64,000 nucleotides of DNA from Sinomonas humi (GTDB taxonomy: Bacteria; Actinomycetota; Actinomycetes; Actinomycetales; Micrococcaceae). Positions 8,572 to 16,481 of this stretch are shown here, one piece after another; within the stretch, counting starts at the first letter, position 1; every line of letters starts with the position of its first letter. Below the pieces are notes generated by a model. The model saw only the letters and a list, made by a program, of their open reading frames with translations. It was not told the DNA's origin and did no database searches. Made by a program: the position numbers and the translations under genes. The stretch lies in the NCBI RefSeq assembly GCF_000802235.1, contig NZ_JTDL01000037.1, forward strand, positions 1 to 64,000, written 5' to 3'.

Positions 8572-9042
8572 TCAGGGGCGGGCCGCTGCTTCGAGCAGCG
8601 GGAGGGTACGGCCTTCGAAGTGGGTGTTGAGCGCGATGACGCTCGAGGACCGGACCACGGCCTTCGTGGCCATGATGATGTCGAGGACCCGCTGCAGGTC
8701 GGAGTTGGAACGAGCCGCGACGCGCGCCATGAGGTCGCTGTCCCCCGACACGGTGTGGACTTCGATGACCTCAGGGATCGCGGCGAGTGCCTTGGAGACA
8801 GCATCGTGCCCGAGGTCCTGGTTGATGGTCAGGAAGCAGAAGGCCACGACGGGGAAGCCAAACGCGCGCGGCTCAGGCTGGGGAACCCACTGGGCAATGA
8901 CGCCGTTGGCAATCATCCGGTCGAGGCGGGCCTGCACCGTCGCCCGGGCGACTTTGAGGATGCGCGAGGCCTCAAGGACAGACATGCGCTGCTCCTCGGT
9001 GAAGAGCCGGACGATCTTCGCATCAAGCTCGTCGACCCGCAT
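8572..9042 (-). CDS. Lrp/AsnC-family transcription regulator
   Basis: A 156-residue protein with an N-terminal helix-turn-helix (about 3-50, with LDAKIVRLF and ASRILKVARATVQARLDRM) and a C-terminal RAM ligand-binding domain (about 70-145, with VIEVHTVSGDSDLMARV). Lrp/AsnC proteins form octamers and respond to amino acids. It is read away from an amino-acid permease and a branched-chain-type oxoacid dehydrogenase operon, which suggests control of amino-acid uptake and breakdown, as BkdR-type Lrp proteins do elsewhere. That link is an inference from position. The helix-turn-helix starts almost at residue 1, so the N-terminus is compact. Confidence 0.88.
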   Translation of the reverse strand: MRVDELDAKIVRLFTEEQRMSVLEASRILKVARATVQARLDRMIANGVIAQWVPQPEPRAFGFPVVAFCFLTINQDLGHDAVSKALAAIPEVIEVHTVSGDSDLMARVAARSNSDLQRVLDIIMATKAVVRSSSVIALNTHFEGRTLPLLEAAARP

Positions 9043-9096
9043 CAGTGACCTCCCATTCCCAGACCTGCGCGGCGCGGGCCTATAGCGATGGTACAG

Positions 9097-9110
9097 ATTG
9101 ATGGATCAAT
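9097..9110. promoter_or_regulatory. Palindrome ATTGATGGATCAAT in the Lrp-permease gap
   Basis: Five-base arms ATTGA/TCAAT around TGGA, followed by an AT-rich run, lie 55 bases before the Lrp gene start and 174 bases before the permease. Short AT-rich dyads of this kind are typical of Lrp/AsnC sites, so self-regulation is plausible. No binding motif was computed. Confidence 0.4.
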
Positions 9111-9283
9111 TTTCCTTTATTGCGCATACTGCTCAGAGCAGGGGCTCTTCTGAACCCTGATGTCAGCAGACTGCCCAGCCCCGTGATGCGCACCACACAA
9201 GCGCGAAAAATCGGGCTATTCTCGTCACCGTCCCCTGGCGCCGGCACACCCCGCTGGAGCCATCGAAGAACCAAAGAGGGTCA

Positions 9284-10705
9284 ATGACACCTATGCAGAC
9301 TGCAGATTCGACAGTTGGCAACAAAGAATCAACAGCGGGCACCCGGCAGGCGAATCCGACGACGACGTCGACGCTCGGGGCCGCCCTCAAGCCCAGACAG
9401 CTCACCATGATGGGTCTCGGCAGCGCCATCGGCGCCGGGCTCTTCATCGGCTCCGGCGCCGGAATCCAGGCCGCGGGCCCGGCCGTCCTGATCTCCTACC
9501 TCGTCGCCGGCGGCCTCATCATCCTCGTCATGTGGGCGCTCGGGGAGATGGCCGCAGCGAACCCGAACAGCGGCGCGTTCTCCGTCTACACCGCGCGGGC
9601 GCTCGGCCCGGTGTCCGGGGCCACCGTCGGTTGGCTGTGGTGGCTGCAGCTCGTCGTCGTCATCGCGGCGGAAGCCCTCGGCGCGGCGGGCCTGCTCGCG
9701 AGTGTCTTCCCCGCGTTGCCCGTGTGGCTCATGGCCCTCCTGTTCATTGCCGCTCTCACGGCCGTCAACCTGACCCGCGTGCGCAACTTCGGCGAGTTCG
9801 AATTCTGGTTCGCACTCCTCAAGGTCGCCGCAATCGTCGGCTTCCTCGTGATCGGCGTCGCGCTCCTCTTCGGGTGGATCCCGGGAGCCCACTCCCCCGG
9901 CTTCACCAACTTCGGCAGCTTCGCACCGCACGGCTTCGAGGGGATTGCGACGGCGCTGTTCGTTGTCGCCTTCGCATTCGGCGGCACTGAGATCGTCTCG
10001 GTCGCGGCGGCCGAGACCCGGGACCCGGCCCGCAGCGTCGGCAAGGCAGTCCGCACGGTCGTATGGCGGATCCTCGTGTTCTACATCGGCTCGATCTTCA
10101 TCATCGCCGCTGTCATCCCCGCGAGCTCGGATGCCCTCAAGAGCCCGTTCGCAGGCGTCCTCGACGCGGCCGGAATGCCAGGCGCCGCGACCGCGATCAC
10201 GCTGGTCGCCGTCGTCGCGCTCCTTTCGGCCCTCAACGCGAACCTGTACGGCGCATCCCGCATGGTGTTCTCCCTCGCCGAGCGCGGCGAGGCACCGCGC
10301 GCGCTCAAGTCCCTCACGAGTTCGAAGGTCCCCGCGGTGGCGGTGCTCGCGAGTGTCACGTTCGGCGTGGTCGCAACCGTGCTCGAGCTGATCTTCCCCG
10401 ACCGCGTGCTTCCGGTGCTGCTCAACATCGTGGGTTCGACGTGCCTCATGGTGTGGGGCTCCGCCCTCGTCTCGCAGCTCGTCCTCCGGCGCCGGGCCGA
10501 CCGCGACGGCCTCGAGCTGCCGCTGCGCATGGCCGGGTTCCCGTGGCTGACCTCGCTCGGCCTCGTCCTGCTCGCGGCAATCTTCGCGGTCGGGCTCGTC
10601 GGTGACGACTCGCGGCCGCAGCTGCTGAGCACGTTTGCGCTCGTCGTCGTGCTCGCCGCAGCGAGCGCCCTCCGGCGGCGGCGGGCGACCGCGCCGGCCG
10701 CCTAG
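9284..10705 (+). CDS. Amino-acid permease (APC superfamily, AroP/GabP type)
   Basis: A 473-residue membrane protein with about twelve hydrophobic segments between residues 35 and 465. The conserved first segment LKPRQLTMMGLGSAIGAGLFIGSG-like stretch, GEMAAANPNSGAFSVYTARALG and GGTEIVSVAAAETRDPARSV are hallmarks of the amino-acid transporter family that includes AroP, PheP, ProY and GabP. It takes up amino acids by proton symport, but the substrate cannot be told. An AGAGGG ribosome site sits close before the ATG at 9284, and a second ATG nine bases later is also possible. It lies between an Lrp gene and the oxoacid dehydrogenase genes, fitting a role in amino-acid catabolism. Confidence 0.88.
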   Translation: MTPMQTADSTVGNKESTAGTRQANPTTTSTLGAALKPRQLTMMGLGSAIGAGLFIGSGAGIQAAGPAVLISYLVAGGLIILVMWALGEMAAANPNSGAFSVYTARALGPVSGATVGWLWWLQLVVVIAAEALGAAGLLASVFPALPVWLMALLFIAALTAVNLTRVRNFGEFEFWFALLKVAAIVGFLVIGVALLFGWIPGAHSPGFTNFGSFAPHGFEGIATALFVVAFAFGGTEIVSVAAAETRDPARSVGKAVRTVVWRILVFYIGSIFIIAAVIPASSDALKSPFAGVLDAAGMPGAATAITLVAVVALLSALNANLYGASRMVFSLAERGEAPRALKSLTSSKVPAVAVLASVTFGVVATVLELIFPDRVLPVLLNIVGSTCLMVWGSALVSQLVLRRRADRDGLELPLRMAGFPWLTSLGLVLLAAIFAVGLVGDDSRPQLLSTFALVVVLAAASALRRRRATAPAA

Positions 10706-10740
10706 CCACCCCCTCGAACCGCCCCGGTTTTCGGACAATT

Positions 10741-10781
10741 GCCCCGGCGCAAAGCGCGTGGGGAACTCCGGAAGCCGGGGC
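10741..10781 (+). terminator. GC-rich hairpin after the permease
   Basis: GCCCCGGC at 10741-10748 pairs perfectly with GCCGGGGC at 10774-10781 across a 25-base loop that can fold further (GCGC repeats). It lies 36 bases after the permease stop. There is no clear T-run, only CTTCTG, so it is a weak or factor-dependent terminator candidate. Confidence 0.45.
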
Positions 10782-10867
10782 GCTTCTGTCAGTAGGCACT
10801 CTGATTCGTGATGCAGGCCACAAGGGGCCCGGATCGTCCAGTTTGTATAGATATCAGAGCAGCTGTT

Positions 10868-10878
10868 GCACAGTGTGC
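10868..10878. promoter_or_regulatory. Palindrome GCACAGTGTGC before the E1alpha gene
   Basis: A perfect 11-base dyad centred on G10873, 23 bases before the ATG at 10901, downstream of an AT-rich stretch with TATAGAT near 10847-10853 that could be the -10 box. A regulator bound here would block early transcription. Which protein binds is unknown; the nearby Lrp protein is one option. Confidence 0.4.
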
Positions 10879-10900
10879 TGAGTAAACCTACGGTCTTGCT

Positions 10901-12028
10901 ATGCAGACTTCAGGACAAAGCACGACGGCGCACGGGCGGGCAGGACTCGCTGACGCGCCCCGGCCACCGCTCTCCGACCTTCCCTCTGTCGAACCCGTCA
11001 CCGGAAGCGACCTCGTGGAGCTCTACCGGCTGATGACCGCCGTCCGCCACCTCGACCTCGCCGCCATCTCGTGGCAGCGCCAGGGCATCGTGCCGGCGTA
11101 CGCCCCCGAGCTGGGGCAGGAGGCTGCACAGGTCGGTTCGGCCCTCGCCGTGGATCCGAAGCGGGACTTCGTGTTCCCCACGTACCGAGAACTCGGCGTC
11201 GCACGGGCGTGCGGTGTGGACATGGTGGAGTACATGTCAACGCACAAGGCGACGTGGCACGGCGGCCTCTGGAACCCGGCGGAGACTCACGTCGCGCCGA
11301 TCCAAGCCGTCGTCGCAGGATCGGTGCTCCACGCCGTCGGCTGGGCGCATGGGCAGACCCTCGAAGCCCACGGCGAATTGCCGGCCGAGGGGTACAACGT
11401 CGCGATCACGTATCTCGGGGACGGCGCCTCGAGTCAGGGCGATGTGCACGAGGCCATGAACTTCGCCGCCATCTTCAAGGCTCCCGTGGTCTTCTTCGTG
11501 CAGAACAATGGCTGGGCCATCTCGGTGCCCACTGAGAGGCAGGTCGCGGGCGGCAGCGTGGCCGCCCGGGGGGCCGGCTACGGGATCCCGGCCATTCAAG
11601 TCGACGGGAACGATGCGGCCGCCGTCCTGACCGCCACACGCAGGGCCGTCGCCCACGCGCGAGCCGGGCAGGGCCCCGCGATCGTCGAGGCCATGACCTA
11701 CCGCCGCGGCCCGCACGCGACCTCCGACGACCCCGGCCGCTACCGTTCGCTCGAGGACGAGCGTCTGGATGCGGGTGCAGACCCGGTCGCCCGGCTGCGG
11801 GAACGGTTTGTGGCCGAGGGCATCGCCGACGCGGCTGCACTCAACGAGGCCGACGATGCCGCAGCGGCCGAGGCGGAGCGCGTCCGAAGAGGCGTCCTCG
11901 CACTCGGCGGCCGCCCTGGGGCGGAGATGTTCGACTTGGTCTTCCAAGAACCCACCGACGAACTGCTGCGGCAGAAGGCCAACTGGCAGGCAGAGACCGA
12001 ATGGCACGAGGAGTCCGAGCATGCATGA
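10901..12028 (+). CDS. 2-oxoacid dehydrogenase E1 component, alpha subunit
   Basis: A 375-residue thiamine-diphosphate enzyme subunit that decarboxylates 2-oxoacids. It shows the cofactor motif GDGASSQGDVHEAMNFAA (GDG...N), the N-terminal RHLDLAAISWQRQG region and the phosphorylation-loop-like RRGPHATSDDPGRYR, which resembles branched-chain or PdhA-type E1alpha more than acetoin-type. It starts an operon with E1beta, a lipoyl protein and a hydrolase, overlapping E1beta by eight bases. No strong ribosome site precedes the ATG. Likely substrates are branched-chain oxoacids or pyruvate; the sequence alone does not decide. Confidence 0.85.
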   Translation: MQTSGQSTTAHGRAGLADAPRPPLSDLPSVEPVTGSDLVELYRLMTAVRHLDLAAISWQRQGIVPAYAPELGQEAAQVGSALAVDPKRDFVFPTYRELGVARACGVDMVEYMSTHKATWHGGLWNPAETHVAPIQAVVAGSVLHAVGWAHGQTLEAHGELPAEGYNVAITYLGDGASSQGDVHEAMNFAAIFKAPVVFFVQNNGWAISVPTERQVAGGSVAARGAGYGIPAIQVDGNDAAAVLTATRRAVAHARAGQGPAIVEAMTYRRGPHATSDDPGRYRSLEDERLDAGADPVARLRERFVAEGIADAAALNEADDAAAAEAERVRRGVLALGGRPGAEMFDLVFQEPTDELLRQKANWQAETEWHEESEHA

Positions 12029-13124
12029 GACCCTGACGGCACCCAAAGCCGAACCGGAGACGAGAATGGCACAGGTCCCGGCTCAGCTCGAGCTCTCTCT
12101 TCAGGGCGCGCTGAATCTCGCCCTCGACGAGATCCTCGCAGAGGATCCGAAGGCCCTCGTGCTCGGCGAGGACGTCGGCACGCTCGGGGGCGTGTTCCGA
12201 GTCACCTCGGGGCTGGCCGCGAAGCACGGCGCCGAGCGCGTCTTCGACACCCCACTCGCGGAGTCCGGGATCCTCGGCATGTCGATCGGGCTCGCGATGG
12301 CCGGATTCCATCCCATCCCCGAGGTCCAGTTCGACGGCTTCGCCTACCCGGCCGTGAACCAGATCGTGTGCCAGCTCGGCCGCATGAACTACCGCAGCCG
12401 CGGGACGCTGCCTATGCCCGTGACGCTCCGGGTTCCGAGCTTCGGGGGCATCCGCGCCCCCGAGCACCACGGCGAGAGCCTTGAGGCGCTCTTCGCCCAC
12501 GTTCCGGGACTCAAGGTCGTCTCCCCCTCTGATCCGCAGCAGGGCTATTCGCTGCTCAAGGCCGCGACGCGCATGCCCGACCCGGTCATCTTCATGGAGC
12601 CCAAGTCCCGTTACTGGCAGAAAGGCCAGGTCGTGCTTGAGGGCTCGGGCGCGGCTGGCACCGCCCGAGGTGGGGCGGCGAACGACGGCGGAGGGTCGCC
12701 GTCGTCGTCCGATCTCACCGGGGCACGGATCGCCCGGGCCGGCCGGCACCTCACGCTTGTTGCCTGGGGCGCCATGGTTGCCCGCTGCCTTCAGGTCGCA
12801 GAGCTCGCCGCCGAGGACGGGATCGACGTCGAGGTTCTGGACCTGCGCTGGCTCAAGCCCATCGACGCCGAAGCCCTCGCGACGTCCGTGGGGAAGACGC
12901 GCCGCGCCGTCGTCGTCCATGAGGCCCCCCGAACCTCGGGGCTCGGAGGCGAGGTGGCCCAGATCATCACCGAGCGCTGCTTCGCGACCCTCAAGGCACC
13001 CGTTGAGCGCGTCACGGGGTTCGACGTACCGTATCCCTCAGGCGACCTGGAGGACGAGTACATCCCGAACATCGACCGCATCCTGTTCGGAATCCAACGA
13101 GTATTGGAGTACAAGCGTGGCTGA
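12021..13124 (+). CDS. 2-oxoacid dehydrogenase E1 component, beta subunit
   Basis: A 367-residue partner of the E1alpha subunit. Family marks include LALDEILAEDPKALVLGEDVG, the FDTPLAESGILGMSIGLAMAG region, EVQFDGFAYPAVNQI, the APEHHGES stretch and a C-terminal transketolase domain ending with DLRWLKPIDAEAL and HEAPRTSGLGGEVAQ. A glycine/serine-rich insertion (GAAGTARGGAANDGGGSPSS) follows residue 210 and is not usual. The ATG at 12021 has GAGGAG eight bases before it and overlaps the E1alpha stop. A second ATG at 12066 would remove 15 residues. Its stop overlaps the lipoyl gene by eight bases. Confidence 0.88.
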   Translation: MHETLTAPKAEPETRMAQVPAQLELSLQGALNLALDEILAEDPKALVLGEDVGTLGGVFRVTSGLAAKHGAERVFDTPLAESGILGMSIGLAMAGFHPIPEVQFDGFAYPAVNQIVCQLGRMNYRSRGTLPMPVTLRVPSFGGIRAPEHHGESLEALFAHVPGLKVVSPSDPQQGYSLLKAATRMPDPVIFMEPKSRYWQKGQVVLEGSGAAGTARGGAANDGGGSPSSSDLTGARIARAGRHLTLVAWGAMVARCLQVAELAAEDGIDVEVLDLRWLKPIDAEALATSVGKTRRAVVVHEAPRTSGLGGEVAQIITERCFATLKAPVERVTGFDVPYPSGDLEDEYIPNIDRILFGIQRVLEYKRG

Positions 13125-13449
13125 GATCCCCTTCCCCCTCCCCGACCTAGGAGAAGGCCTCATCGAGGCCACCGTCCTCGAATGGCTCGTCGCCGAGGGC
13201 GAGCAGGTCGAGCGGAACCAGCCGCTCGTCGAGGTCGAGACCACGAAGTCCGCGCTCGAACTCCCTTCGCCGCAATCCGGCAAGGTGCTCAAGGTCCACG
13301 GTGCCCCGGGCGACGTGATCAAAGTGGGCGAGCCCCTCATCGTCTTCGAAGTCCCGGATGACACCGCCGGGATCGTCGGGACGGTGCCCAGCGACGAGGC
13401 CCCGAAACGGCGGCGCGTCCGGCTCAACGCGAACCTCGACGAAGACTGA
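13117..13449 (+). CDS. Stand-alone lipoyl-domain protein (E2 fragment)
   Basis: A 110-residue protein that consists of a single lipoyl domain (about 3-80): PFPLPDLGEGLIEATVLEWLVAEG at the start and the lipoylated lysine in VEVETTKSALEL. It ends with an Ala/Val/Pro and Arg-rich tail (GIVGTVPSDEAPKRRRVRL) that resembles the start of an E2 linker. A normal E2 then has a subunit-binding domain and a 230-residue acyltransferase; neither follows. The GTG start overlaps E1beta by eight bases. It could shuttle acyl groups from E1 to another E2, or be the lipoyl part of a split AcoC-like protein whose hydrolase half is the next gene. Confidence 0.85.
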   Translation: MAEIPFPLPDLGEGLIEATVLEWLVAEGEQVERNQPLVEVETTKSALELPSPQSGKVLKVHGAPGDVIKVGEPLIVFEVPDDTAGIVGTVPSDEAPKRRRVRLNANLDED

Positions 13450-13461
13450 GCGGTCCAGAAT

Positions 13462-13506
13462 TGGTGGACCTGGGGCTGGTGGACCTGGGGCTGGTGGATC
13501 TGGGAC
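13462..13506 (+). repeat. Three 15-bp tandem units between lipoyl and hydrolase genes
   Basis: Units at 13462-13476, 13477-13491 and 13492-13506 follow TGGTGGACCTGGGGC, the third with two changes. In the hydrolase frame they read as VDLGL repeats. They sit just ahead of the hydrolase ribosome site, and could be leftover linker sequence or simple slippage. Confidence 0.9.
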
Positions 13507-13523
13507 CCGAGGAAGAAGGACTG

Positions 13524-14348
13524 ATGACGATGGCGACGGGTCGGCATGCGGGGGCTTCGGCACAGCACACGGTCGAGGGGACGGACCCGGGCCTCAACGT
13601 CCAGACGTTCGAACCCGATACGGCGGCGGCCTTGCCGCCCGTCCTGCTGATCCACGGCTTCGCGTCCTCCGTCGCGCTCAACTGGGAGCAGAGCGGCTGG
13701 ATCTCCGCGCTGCTTGCGGCGGGGCGTCGCGTCATCGCCGTCGACCTTCCCGGCCATGGCCTGAGCGCCGCGCCCGAGGATGTGGACTCCTACTCGCCGA
13801 GCCGGATCCGCGCCGACCTCCTGCAGATCGCAACCGACGCCGGCGCGCGCCCGCTCGCCGCGGGCCATCCCGACAGCGGGCTTGACCTCATCGGCTACTC
13901 GCTCGGCTCCCGGCTCGCGTGGGAGTTCGGAGCGACGCAGCCGGCGCTCGTGCGCCGACTCGTGCTGGGCGGCCCGAGTGGCCGAGACCCCCTCGCCGAA
14001 TTCGACCTCGCTGCGGCGCAGCGGTTCCTCGCTGACGGAACGCCCATCGAGGACGAATCCACGGCTGCGCTCGTGACCATGGCCCTGGCCTCGCCCGGTT
14101 CCGACATGTACGCGCTCCTCTCACTTGTGGAAGCCATCAAGGAGGAGCCGTTCGATGCCGCAGAGGCGGTTCCCCGGCAGCCGATCCTCATTGCCGCTGG
14201 CGAGAAGGACGAACGGGCCGCCGGAATCGAGGCGCTCCAAAGCCTCGTGCCTCAGGCGCAGGTCGTGCTGATCCCCGGCCGGAATCACGTCAACGCGGTG
14301 ACGGCACGGGCGTTCAAGCAGGCGGCGATCGACTTCCTCTCTCAATGA
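13524..14348 (+). CDS. Alpha/beta hydrolase of the oxoacid dehydrogenase operon
   Basis: A 274-residue alpha/beta-hydrolase. Visible are the oxyanion region LLIHGFASS, DLPGHGLS, the nucleophile elbow GYSLGSR (Ser near residue 125) and the late histidine in PGRNHVNAV. The ATG at 13524 is preceded by GAAGGA. A TTG 63 bases upstream is in frame and would add the VDLGL repeats, but that is less likely. In acetoin dehydrogenase systems the E2 protein AcoC is a lipoyl domain fused to just this fold, so the pair of this gene and the preceding lipoyl gene looks like a split AcoC. The reaction catalysed is not known. Confidence 0.8.
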   Translation: MTMATGRHAGASAQHTVEGTDPGLNVQTFEPDTAAALPPVLLIHGFASSVALNWEQSGWISALLAAGRRVIAVDLPGHGLSAAPEDVDSYSPSRIRADLLQIATDAGARPLAAGHPDSGLDLIGYSLGSRLAWEFGATQPALVRRLVLGGPSGRDPLAEFDLAAAQRFLADGTPIEDESTAALVTMALASPGSDMYALLSLVEAIKEEPFDAAEAVPRQPILIAAGEKDERAAGIEALQSLVPQAQVVLIPGRNHVNAVTARAFKQAAIDFLSQ

Positions 14349-14810
14349 AGGGTGACCAACGGAATGAAGGGTGACCAACGGACGACGACGGCGCCCCGCC
14401 TTCCCCTCCAACCGTCACCTCCCGACGGTGCCGGGCCATCCAAGGGTCACGTAACGACGGTAAGCCGCCGTCCAGGGGTCACGTAACGACGGTGCCCACC
14501 GTCGTTAGGTGACCAACGAACGGGGGCGCACCGTCGTTAGGTGACCAATGAACGACGACGGCGCCCCGCCTTCCCCTCCAACCGTCACCTCCCGACGGTG
14601 CCCACCGTCGTTAGGTGACCAATGAACGACGACGGCGCCCCGCCTTCCCCTCCAACCGTCACCTCCCGACGGTGCGACCTCGTCCAAGCGTCACCCAACC
14701 GTCGTTAGGTGACCAACAAACGGGCCCGCACCGTCGCTAGGTGACCAACGAACGGGCCCGCACCGTCGCTAGGTGACCAACGAACGGGGGGGCACCGTCG
14801 TTAGGTGGCC
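14345..14810. repeat. Array of 32-bp repeats with core CCGTCGTTAGGTGACC
   Basis: This fills most of the 615-base gap between the hydrolase and the hpa operon. Seven copies of the core (or one-base variants) point one way, starting at 14499, 14531, 14605, 14699, 14731, 14763 and 14795. Two inverse copies start at 14445 and 14477. Steps of exactly 32 bp recur, and a 74-bp block is duplicated at 14529/14603. The copies at 14477 and 14499 face each other and form an 18-bp hairpin with one mismatch and a 2-base loop. A 19-bp direct repeat at 14345-14382 spans the hydrolase stop. No gene is seen here. Confidence 0.92.
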
Positions 14811-14834
14811 AACGGACGGGGGCGGGGCTGGGGG

Positions 14835-14895
14835 TTGACGAGGCGCTTGTTCCGAGGCACACTGGATCGTATACGATGATCGTATACGATCCAGT
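14835..14895 (+). promoter_or_regulatory. hpa promoter with a 35-bp operator palindrome
   Basis: Bases 14861-14895 form a palindrome with perfect 17-base arms around one central base. It contains two tandem copies of the 12-base palindrome ATCGTATACGAT. The core TCGTATACGA fits the T-N-G-T...A-C-N-A pattern of FadR/FCD-type GntR operators. A TTGACG at 14835-14840 can serve as -35 box, placing the operator over the -10 region and transcription start, so binding should repress. The GntR protein encoded second in the operon is the obvious candidate to bind. Confidence 0.7.
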
Positions 14896-14963
14896 TCGGG
14901 TTAAGCCGAGAGGCCGAAGGGCCAGAGCTTCGCCGGGACTGCCAACTCGAGGGAGAGGGAACA

Positions 14964-16481
14964 GTGGAACAACGCGACCGCTTGGGCCAGGACACGATCG
15001 ACGCCGCCGGCAAGGTCATCGCGGTACACCTCAACTACCCGAGTCGAGCAGCGCAACGCGGCCGCACTCCTGAGGTCCCCTCCTACTTCCTCAAGCCGGC
15101 CACCTCGCTCGCCCTCTCCGGTGCCGAACTCGAGCGCCCTCAGGACGTCGAACTCTTCACCTTCGAGGGCGAAGTCGCACTCATCATGGGCGGCCGTGCA
15201 CGGAACGTCGGCATCGACGAAGCGTGGCAGCACGTCGGCTGGGTGACGGCCGCGAACGACGCCGGGCTCGCCGACCTCCGCTGGCCGGACAAGGGCTCCA
15301 ACCTCCGCTCGAAGGGCGCCGACGGCATCGCCCCGATCGGCCCCACCCTCCTCCCCGCGCAGGAACTCGACCCCACGAACCTCCGCGTCCGCACCTGGCG
15401 CAACGGCGAGCTCATCCAAGAGGACTCGACTTCGACGCTGATCTTCCCGTTCGCCCAGCTCGTAGCGGACCTTTCACGGCTCATGACCCTCCACCCGGGC
15501 GACATCATCCTCACCGGCACGCCGGCAGGGGCAACGGTCGCTCAGCCTGGCGACGTCCTCGAGGTCGAGGTGGACGGCACGGCCCTAGATGGCACGCCCG
15601 TCAGCACGGGGCGCCTCTCGAACAAGGTCGTCCAGTCGGACTTGGTCCTCTCCCCCCTCGGTGCCCTGCCGAAGGTGAACGACGCCGAACGCATCGATGC
15701 GTGGGGCTCGGCCGAAGCGGCGGGGATCGCGGCGAGCGATGGGCAGGCAAGCGACGACCGGCCGGCAAGCGTCCTCACGCCCGAGCTCGAAGCCACGCTC
15801 CGGTCCGTCGGCACCGCGACGCTGAGCGTCCAGCTCCGCAAGCGCGGAATGCAGAACTGCCACATCGAGGGCCTCATCCCCACGAAGCCGGGCGCGAAGA
15901 TCGTCGGCGTCGCCCGCACGCTCCGCTACATCCCGGCCCGGGAAGACCTGTTCAAGACGCACGGCGGCGGCTACAACGCGCAGAAGCGCGCGGTGGACTC
16001 CCTCCGCCCGGGCGACATCCTCGTCATGGAGGCCCGGGGCGAAAAGGGCTCGGGCACGCTCGGCGACGTCCTCGCCCTCCGCGCCCAGGTCCTCGGCGCC
16101 GAGGCCATCATCACAGACGGCGGCATTCGCGACTTCGGCCCCGTCTCCGGCATGGACATCCCCGCCTGGGGCTCGAGCGCCCATCCCGCGGTCCTCGGAC
16201 GGAAGCACGTTCCGTGGGCCGTCGACGAGACGATCGCCTGCGGCGGCGCTGCTGTGCAGCCGGGCGACGTCATCGTGGGCGACGAGGACGGCCTCGTCGT
16301 GATCCCTCCGCAGCTCGTGGAGGAGGTCGCGAACGACGCCGCAACCCAGGAGCGCGAAGAGGCGTGGGTCGCCGAGCGGGTCGCCGAGGGCAATCCCGTG
16401 AACGGGCTGTTCCCGATGAACGCCGAATGGCGGGCGCGGTATGAGGCTGATGCTTCCAGCACCGCGGGGCGCACGTCATGA
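14964..16481 (+). CDS. FAH-family isomerase/hydrolase fused to an RraA-like domain
   Basis: A 505-residue fusion. Residues 1-230 are a fumarylacetoacetate-hydrolase fold with the metal ligands of FEGEVALIMG, the WVTAANDAGLADLRW segment and ILTGTPAGATVAQPGD. That is the HpaG type, which acts on 2-oxohept-3-ene-dioate intermediates. Residues 285-490 are an RraA/HMG-aldolase-like domain with GDILVMEARGEKGSGTLGD and ITDGGIRD, a family known for oxoacid aldolase and decarboxylase activity. In enteric bacteria HpaG is two FAH halves; here the second half is replaced. The GTG start follows GAGGGAGAGGG. It is the first gene of the homoprotocatechuate operon and overlaps the GntR gene by four bases. 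Confidence 0.85.
   Translation: MEQRDRLGQDTIDAAGKVIAVHLNYPSRAAQRGRTPEVPSYFLKPATSLALSGAELERPQDVELFTFEGEVALIMGGRARNVGIDEAWQHVGWVTAANDAGLADLRWPDKGSNLRSKGADGIAPIGPTLLPAQELDPTNLRVRTWRNGELIQEDSTSTLIFPFAQLVADLSRLMTLHPGDIILTGTPAGATVAQPGDVLEVEVDGTALDGTPVSTGRLSNKVVQSDLVLSPLGALPKVNDAERIDAWGSAEAAGIAASDGQASDDRPASVLTPELEATLRSVGTATLSVQLRKRGMQNCHIEGLIPTKPGAKIVGVARTLRYIPAREDLFKTHGGGYNAQKRAVDSLRPGDILVMEARGEKGSGTLGDVLALRAQVLGAEAIITDGGIRDFGPVSGMDIPAWGSSAHPAVLGRKHVPWAVDETIACGGAAVQPGDVIVGDEDGLVVIPPQLVEEVANDAATQEREEAWVAERVAEGNPVNGLFPMNAEWRARYEADASSTAGRTS

Noticed and set aside
13461-13523. TTG start of the hydrolase that would include the VDLGL repeats
   Set aside because: TTG with no ribosome site; the ATG at 13524 has GAAGGA and fits the family start.
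10901-14348. Plain acetoin dehydrogenase operon
   Set aside because: The hydrolase and lipoyl parts fit, but the E1alpha loop RRGPHATSDDPGRYR is of the branched-chain/PdhA kind, and no acoR, acoX or E3 gene is present; left open in the annotation.
14445-14810. CRISPR array
   Set aside because: Although the period is 32 bp, the whole unit is conserved, there are no unique spacers, copies occur in both directions and no cas genes are near.
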